Of a stretch of 64,000 nt of DNA, positions 57,989 through 64,000 are shown one piece after another. Positions within the stretch are counted from its first letter, which is position 1. The number at the start of each line of letters is the position of its first letter. Source of the DNA: Sabellastarte sp. h YS-2021 (taxonomy: Eukaryota; Annelida; Polychaeta; Sabellida; Sabellidae); assembly GCA_964017235.1 (NCBI GenBank), contig OZ024929.1:29075464-29139463 (forward strand), written 5' to 3'. A program made the position numbers and the translations under genes. Below the pieces are notes generated by a model, which made no database searches, was not told the DNA's origin, and saw only the letters and a program-made list of their open reading frames with translations.

Positions 57989-58188
57989 AGAGTCCCTCCC
58001 TGCTTCCCCGCTGTATTACAGCTGATGGGGTACTGGTTAATTTCAATGAGAAAAGAAGGGACAATTTGCGGTATTTCACTACGGGGTTCATCTGCAATAC
58101 TGAGGCATCGGACCACTATTATTCGTCCATTGTTCTTGGACATTGGCCAATGCCTGCAGCCTCACGAGATGGCATTCAGTTCCACATG
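57989..58188 (+). CDS. Orphan coding exon, protein not recognised
   Basis: 200 bp of open frame, GC-richer than its surroundings, lies between a possible acceptor (ccccaaaatttag) and a good donor (CACATG then gtaagc). The peptide is SPSLLPRCITADGVLVNFNE, then a charged turn KRRDN, then LRYFTTGFICNTEASDHYYS and SIVLGHWPMPAASRDGIQFH. It has the mix of hydrophobic, aromatic and charged residues of a folded domain and no transposon motif that I know. I see no second exon nearby: to the right are repeats for several kb. It could be one exon of a gene with very long introns, or a gene fragment carried here by repeats. The frame also continues open upstream into the satellite, so the acceptor is inferred. 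Confidence 0.45.
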
Positions 58189-58249
58189 GTAAGCTTGTAG
58201 CTTATAAAAGCTATATTTAACAAATCTATTCCCTAATTAATAAATTTTA

Positions 58250-58475
58250 CAACTTCATAATTTTTAGTTTACTGATTAATACTGTCATTTTGCTACTGAA
58301 TTGCTTGTTTTAATACTTTATCTTTATATACATTTTCTCTACTTAAATATTATTTGGACCTTTATGAAACTGACACTGCTCCCAATCTTTATACTATTTT
58401 ACTATTTCTATATATCTTGTGGTGATGAAAACTATTTCCCCAGGCTGTGGGCTACAGGCATCTCTGATGCTACTT
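58250..58475 (+). repeat. End-B module (third complete copy)
   Basis: actgaattgcttgttttaat, ctacttaaatattatttgga, gacactgctc and actatttccccaggctgtgg, matching 48150-48345. Confidence 0.8.
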
Positions 58476-58499
58476 TTAAACAATATTTTGCAACAACAT

Positions 58500-58605
58500 G
58501 TAATGCCGGGTAGCATATTCCAACATACTGGGAGCCCTGGGTTTGATCCCCAGTGATGTCCTTCCTAAAAACATCATAGCTTAGTGATAAAGCGCTCAAT
58601 TTGTT
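58500..58605 (+). mobile_element. Partial SINE-like unit with reversed tRNA boxes
   Basis: ccctgggtttgatccccagt (B-box-like) followed by catcatagcttagtgataaa then gcgctcaatttg (A-box-like), the same order as at 46293-46452. Confidence 0.55.
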
Positions 58606-58824
58606 GGTTATGTTTGCCTTTTGTTTTGGATTATATGCTTAAATCTTTTGTACTTGTTCACTTAAAAGATATTTCAGACCTTCCAAAATGGTGGGCAGTG
58701 GTGGCGGCATGGCGGACATAAAACCAGTTAAGCCCGACTCGTCTGGGGATATAATTAGAGATATAATGGTATTATCGATTGTCTTGTACTCTGACCTATT
58801 GTCATGATAGCATGATATGGCATG

Positions 58825-58885
58825 GACATAGATTTGGGTATATACTGGTCTTACAGACTGCTGTCTACCCTAATTTGTTGTCATT
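58825..58885 (-). repeat. Single remote 79-bp unit
   Basis: actggtcttacagactgctg then tctaccctaatttgttgtca, as in arrays A, B and C. Confidence 0.75.
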
Positions 58886-59150
58886 GTAGCCACCGGATAG
58901 CATCTGGTGGATACTATGGATTTTGCTTTGTTACGCAACCGCCGTGGCCGTAGTGTGTAAAGAGATTTCACCGTTACCCCTCTAACAAAAAAAAAAATTA
59001 TAGCTAGCCTTCTGAAATTTCAAGGATATATTCATAACTATAAAATCTTGTCTGAGAATAATTTTTGCCTCATTTTGAAAAACAAGATGGCTGCCACAGG
59101 CGTTTTTTCGACTTTCAGCAAGGAGTTTTGTTGGTCCTCTAGAGCAAAGG

Positions 59151-59734
59151 ATAAAAATAAAAAATAAAAACAAGAGTGTCCTGAGTGTGAATGGACACCA
59201 AAATGAACCCTCAATTAAATAAATTGGTTAATGCCAATTGGATGTATTGCCCCAATATTCCACTTCCACCATTTCTCTCTCATCTTTGTGTGATCAGTAA
59301 TGGCTTCGTGGTATTTAAGGGAACACCATTCCAGAAGGGAGAACTGCATATCCTTTACAGAATGGCCCTGTTCTGTGAAGTGTTTAGAGACTGGGGTGAT
59401 TCTGGAATCCTAAGGTTTAGATACAGACAGTCAATGTTCATAGATTATTTTCCTGAACGGGCATCCAGTTTCACCAACATAATATTTGTCACATTTTCTA
59501 CATGTGATAAGGTATATGTTCATCTGAAATCTTTTCTCTAGGATAAGGAGTGCTTTCTCCCTTATTATCCATGGTGTCTGACTGTATGTCAATCATGGAA
59601 ACTGCAGTAGTCAAGGTGCTGTGGCTTTCACTTTCTGTGATCACACTCATAGTAGAATAAAACAGATATATTTGGTATAAAGTGAACTTTATCCGTGACA
59701 ACTATCACTTCTGCATTTGTTTTCTGGTTTTTTT
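59151..59734 (-). mobile_element. 5'-truncated Penelope-like element, 16-bp target duplication
   Basis: TCCTCTAGAGCAAAGG is repeated exactly at 59135-59150 and 59735-59750. The insert carries, on minus, the C-terminal GIY-YIG end of a Penelope-like element and ends in A/T-rich ataaaaataaaaaataaaaa. Flanking DNA continues across it as one sequence: ttgaaaaacaagatggctgc text occurs on both sides. Confidence 0.82.
59204..59560 (-). pseudogene. GIY-YIG endonuclease end of a Penelope-like reverse transcriptase
   Basis: On the minus strand from about 59530: NIYLITCRKCDKYYVGETGC, the GIY-YIG entry (Y-x10-YVGET) with the CxxC typical of Penelope-like elements. Then come EH, RITPVSKHFTEQGHSVKDMQ, and KWWKWNIGAIHPIGINQFI before a natural-looking TAA, matching the usual ending of these proteins (IGxINPxGLN-like). 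The endonuclease nicks the target for insertion. Two in-frame stops (TGA after EH, TAG after SKP) and an upstream frame shift break it, and the reverse transcriptase domain is absent. A + strand frame over the same place is antisense and not a gene. Confidence 0.82.
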
Positions 59735-59859
59735 TCCTCTAGAGCAAAGGGTATTATAGGTAGAGATCTCAAATTCACAGGATATGTTCCTCATTACAAA
59801 ATCTTGATTGGGGATAGTTTTAGCCTCATTTTGAAAAACAAGATGGCTGCCACAGGCAT

Positions 59860-60555
59860 TTCTTTGTCAGTCATCAAAAGTGCTTATATGTCCCTTATTA
59901 TTGGTCCTAGACGCTTGGTATTTGAAGCCAACCTATAGAAAATCATGGGCTAGGAATCTTCTGATGTGGTCAGATTTGACCTTGGACCCCTCTTTCAAGG
60001 TCAAACGAGGACAGCCAAACTTAAAAGTGCTTATAACTCCCTTATTATTGGTCCTACAGAGGTTTGCAATGTCAAACCAACTTATAGGAAATCATGGGCT
60101 GGGAATCTTTTGATGTGGTCAGATTTAACCTTGGGCCCCTCTTTCAAGGTCAAACGAGGATAGCCAAACTTTAAAGTGCTTATAACTCGCTTATTATTGG
60201 TCCTAGAGGTTTGCAATTTCAAACCAACTTATAGGAAATCATGGGCTGGGAATCTTTTGATGTGGTCAGATTTGACCTTAGACCCCTCCTTCAAGGTCAA
60301 ACGAGTATACCAAACTTAAAAGTGCTTATAACTCACTTATTATTGGTCCTATAGGTTTACAATGTGAAACCAACCAATAGAAAATCATGGGCTAGAAGTC
60401 TTTTGATGTGGTTGCATTTGACCTTTGGCCCCTCCTTCAAGGTCAGACGAGGATAGCCAAAATTAAAAACACATATAACTCACTTATTCTTGTTCCTAGA
60501 GGTGTGGTATGTGAAGCCAACATATAGGAAATCATGGGCTGGGAATTTGGTAGAT
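59860..60555. repeat. 147-bp tandem array, about five units
   Basis: atcatgggctgggaatctt recurs at about 59942, 60091, 60238, 60384 and 60531. Units also hold cttattattggtcctagagg, gtggtcagatttgacctt and caaggtcaaacgaggatagc. The left edge is broken by the Penelope-like insertion. Confidence 0.9.
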
Positions 60556-61615
60556 TTAGTTACATAATGGTCTTAGAGACTGCTGTCCACCCAAACCTGT
60601 TGTCATTATAAAATAACAATGCATGGAGGTAGATTTAGTTATATAATGGTCTTACAGACTGCTGTCCACCCAAACCTGTTGTCATAAAAAATAACACATG
60701 GAGGTAGATTTAGTTATATAATGGTACCAGAGACTGCTGTCCACCCAAACCTGTTGTCATTATAAAATAACAATGCATGGAGGTAGATTTAGTTATATAA
60801 TGGTCCCAGAGACTGCTGTCTACCCTGACCTGTTGTCATTATAAAATGACAACGCATGGAGGTCAATTTAGTTATATAATGGTCCCAGAGACTGCTATCT
60901 ACCCTGACCTGTTGTCATTATAAAATGACAACGCATGGAGGTCAATTTAGTTATATAATGGTCTTACAGACTGCTGTCCACCCTGACCTGTTGTCATTAT
61001 AAAATGACAATGCATGGAGGTAGATTTAGCTATATAATGGTCTTACAGACTACTATGTACCCTGACCTGTTGTCATAATAATATGACAATGCATGGAAGT
61101 AGATTTAGTTATATAATGGTCTTACAGACTGCTGTCCACCCTGACTTGTTGTCATTATAAAATGACAATGCATGGAAGTAGATTTAGTTATATAATGGTA
61201 CCACAGACTGCTATCTACCCTGACCTGTTGTCGTTAAAAAATAGCAATGCATGGAGATAGATTTAGTTATATAATGGTACCAGAGACTACTGTCTACCCT
61301 GACCTGTTGGCATTGTCTCTGGTTTTTGAATATTGAACAATGTTTTTGTGTGATGCGCCTTAGAGTCTGTCTTTTGATGGAGATTAAGCGCTATAAAAGT
61401 GCTATTAGAATTAGAATTAGAATTGTAAAATGGCAACACATGGAGGTAGGTTTAGCTACATAATGGTCTTACAGACTGATATCTACCCTGACCTGTTGTC
61501 AGTATAAAATGGCAATGCATAGAGGTAGAATTAGTTATGTAAAGGTCCTAGAGATCTACTTTAACCTGTTGGGCATTATAAAATGAAAATGCATGGAGGT
61601 AGATTAAGTAAATTT
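60545..61615 (-). repeat. 79-bp hairpin-containing array B (about 13 units, inverted)
   Basis: Reads tgcatggaggtagatttagt, tatataatggtcttacagac and tgctgtccaccctgacctgt with ttgtcattataaaatgacaa; the inverse of arrays A and C. Recurrence of gcatggagg is 78-79 bp. An L2-like LINE tail lies inside. Confidence 0.93.
61305..61425 (+). mobile_element. L2-like LINE 3' tail inside array B
   Basis: gatgcgccttagagtctgtc, then gagattaagcgctataaaag, tgctattagaattagaatta. Same tail as LINE-B (24270-24300, inverse), with a short ttagaa repeat typical of L2/CR1 3' ends. Confidence 0.7.
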
Positions 61616-62142
61616 GTGGTGAGATCACCTGAATGTGGGTACCCACAAGTGTGTTATAAATATGCATTACTGCTGATTAAAATCACTGTAATTGGTTATC
61701 TATTTTCATTTCAAGGTTAAAATCATTAGAAAGTTGCTCTTGAGTCAATATATATTCGTTTGAACAGAAAAGGGCATTCAGGGCAGATCCAGGGCATTAT
61801 TCATAAATACACACACTAAAAGTTCTGCTGTTCAAATAAGCCTAAGTGAACTTCAGATGTCTCGCATTTTCACCAGTTGTTGTTCAACTTCTGAAGTTAT
61901 AAACACACTGAAAGGGTGTGAATATGCGTTTTATATGTTTTATGCAATCTGAGAAATAACCACACAGGAAGAAAGATCTTACACTGGTAAAAGTTGTAAT
62001 TTACAAGTGACCTAATTTTTAACCTACTTTTCCAGTGAAAATTATTATTTTGAAGCTAGAGCGAAAATGTACTTATTGCTTTTTCTTCAAAATTACTGAA
62101 AATGATAAGTCTTAAATGGTCAAAACATTGCAACAAAGATGA
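61616..62142. other. Spacer between inverted 79-bp arrays
   Basis: AT-rich DNA with no ORF or repeat recognised. Confidence 0.4.
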
Positions 62143-62310
62143 AACAGACTGAGCGCTCTGTCACTAAGCTATGATGTCTTGTATTCACATCACTGGGAAT
62201 CAAACCCAGACCTCTCAGTCTGACGGACCCCTCAAATGTCAGCTTGATAATTTCAAAATTTATTTGTGGTATGGTTTTGTGCAATTGTCATTCAGTAGAA
62301 GAAAATTTTA
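62143..62310 (-). mobile_element. SINE-like unit with reversed tRNA boxes (inverted copy)
   Basis: Inverse of 46293-46452 over nearly the full length: cgctctgtcactaagctatg, cactgggaatcaaacccaga, gcaattgtcattcagtagaa. Confidence 0.7.
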
Positions 62311-62394
62311 CTTACCTAGATGACCCTACTTCAGGCAAGTCAGCCATGAGATAGGGCTACTTGTAGATATTAAAAACACATACAACCAGAAAAA

Positions 62395-63535
62395 GGTTTA
62401 TATAACTAAATCTACCTCCATGCATTGTTATTTTTTATGACAACAGGTCAGGGTGGACAGCAGTCTCTAAGACCATTATATAACTAAACCTACCTCCATG
62501 CGTTGTTATTTTATAATGATAACAGGTCAGGGTAGATAACAGTCTCTGGTATCATTATATAACTAAATCTACTTCCATGCATTGTCATTTTATAATGACA
62601 ACAAGTCAGGGTAGACGGCAGTCTCTAAAAGCATTATATAGCTAAATCTACCTCCATGTGTTGTCATTTTAGGGAGGATAGCAGTCAGTTAGACCAATAT
62701 ATAACTAAATCTACTTCCATGCGTTGCCATTTTATAATGACAACAGGTCAGGGTGGACAGCGGTCTGTAAGACCATTATTTAACTAAATCTACCTCCATG
62801 CATTGTTATTTTATAATGACAACAGGTCAGGGTACATAGCAGTCTGTAAGACCATTATATAACTAAATCTACTTCCATGCGTTGCCATTTTATAATGACA
62901 ACAGGTCAGGGTAGATAGCAGTCTCTGGTACCATTATATAACTAAATCTACTTCCATGCATTGTCATTTTATAATAACAACAAGTCAGGGTAGACAGCAG
63001 TCTCTAAAAGCATTATATAACTAAATCTACCTCCATGTGTTGTCATTTTACAATGACAACAGGTCAGGGTGGACAACAGTCTGTGAGACCATTATACAAC
63101 TAAATCTACTTCCATGCGTTGTCATTTTATAATGACAACAGGTCAGGGTAGATAGCAGTCTGTAAGACCATTATATAACTAAATCTACTTCCATGCATTG
63201 TTATTTTATAATGACAACAAGTCAGGGAGGACAGCAGTCTGTAAGACCATTATATAAATAAATCTACCTCCATGCGTTGTTATTTTATAATGACAACAAG
63301 TCAGGGTGAACAGCAGTCTGTAAGACCATTATATAACTGAACCTACCTCCATGCATTGTTATTTTATAATGACAACAGGTCAGGGTGGATAGCAGTCTCT
63401 GGTACCATTATATAACTAAATCTACCTCCATGTGTTGTCATTTTATAATGACAACAAGTCAGGTAGACAGCAGTCTCTAAGACCATTATATAACTAAATC
63501 TGCCTCTATCTCTTGTTATTTTATAATGTTTACAT
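62395..63535 (+). repeat. 79-bp hairpin-containing array C (about 14 units)
   Basis: Same orientation as array A: ttataatgacaacaggtcag, ggtagatagcagtctctggt, accattatataactaaatct. Confidence 0.93.
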
Positions 63536-63645
63536 TGTTTTTGATCAAGTGACCTTGATAAATGTCAATTCATACCTGTCAAAATATTTTCCCACAGATA
63601 TAGATGGTAACTGCAAAAAATTATTTTGATAGGCCTTATATTAAG

Positions 63646-63661
63646 TAGGGATGGGTCGGTA
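63646..63661 (+). mobile_element. hAT-type terminal repeat
   Basis: TAGGGATGGGTCGGTA, identical to the end of the MITE at 39706-40047. The other end was not found before 63955. Confidence 0.7.
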
Positions 63662-63954
63662 TCAAAAATGTGTAGATCGGTTGGCCAATAGAAAACCATT
63701 CTGATTCCGAGACTTTGCGTTTTAGTACACTCCAATCAAACAGGCCACTGACAGGAAGCGAAACGCGTGAAATCAAAACTGGAAGCTTCCTCTCAACAAA
63801 ATCACAATAAAAATCCCCAAATGTACAAGAATATCTAGTATGGTTTTTTAAGCTAACATCATTTTCCATTTCCAAAAAATTCAAGATGGCAGATGAAATT
63901 TGGAAAAGTCTAAATTTTCAGAGGTCCTACAGGAGTAGTCCTTTGTACCCTAAT

Positions 63955-64000
63955 GGGGGTGTTCCACTGGACTGGAGCCAACCTGTCAGTAACTAAAGAT
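63955..64000 (+). mobile_element. Start of another Harbinger-like TIR element
   Basis: TAATGGGGGTGTTCCACTGG then actggagccaacctgtcagt, matching the ends at 34265 and 49696. The element runs off the window. Confidence 0.65.

Noticed and set aside
59191-59541. 116-codon + strand frame
   Set aside because: It is antisense to the Penelope-like GIY-YIG coding fragment on the minus strand.

Overview
This is eukaryotic, AT-rich, repeat-laden DNA from an invertebrate animal, most likely a mollusc and plausibly a bivalve. That placement is inference, drawn from the mix of element types (L1/Tx1-like and L2/CR1-like LINEs, a Penelope-like element, DIRS, PIF/Harbinger, hAT, tRNA-derived SINEs) and from many 48 to 350 bp tandem arrays. 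There are no operons or bacterial features.

Region 1 (about 1-22.7 kb) looks like the 5' part of a host gene on the minus strand. Three small exons with matching splice phases encode a signal peptide, an acidic stretch and a Ser-Gly-containing segment (22529-22609, 20189-20279, 19673-19765). A fourth exon at 544-676 encodes part of a SEA domain. This order resembles the N-terminus of perlecan (basement-membrane heparan sulfate proteoglycan). The gene would leave the window at its left edge. Its introns hold TIR elements, including a nested structure at 11.66-18.79 kb: a 146-bp satellite inside a TIR element, with a near-complete 4.7-kb LINE inserted in the satellite and flanked by a perfect 14-bp target-site duplication.

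Region 2 (22.7-31.9 kb) has no convincing host gene. It holds two LINE fragments nested in opposite orientation with a SINE inside, a 0.56-kb TIR element, and a TIR-bounded segment at 30.28-31.10 kb carrying an unrecognised protein-like ORF.

Region 3 (31.9-39.7 kb) is a 48-bp tandem array of about 90 units, split by a 3.3-kb TIR element. Because 48 is divisible by 3, the array gives long 16-residue-periodic ORFs on both strands. These are probably not genes.

Region 4 (39.7-49.6 kb) is a mosaic: a hAT-type MITE with an 8-bp duplication, a 350-bp tandem array, a LINE 3' fragment in a duplicated segment, a second copy of the satellite-bearing composite repeat, and a 79-bp hairpin-containing array.

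Region 5 (49.6-57.8 kb) contains the remains of two large mobile elements. One is PIF/Harbinger-like, with a MADF/BESS-type ORF on + and an internally deleted transposase on -. The other is DIRS-like, with reverse transcriptase, RNase H and tyrosine recombinase remains. A SINE with a 14-bp duplication lies between them.

Region 6 (57.8-64 kb) has one orphan exon-like ORF (57989-58188), a 5'-truncated Penelope-like GIY-YIG fragment with a 16-bp target duplication, a 147-bp array, two inverted 79-bp arrays, and the start of another copy of the Harbinger-like TIR family at the window edge.

All family names come from motifs read by eye. No database search was run.
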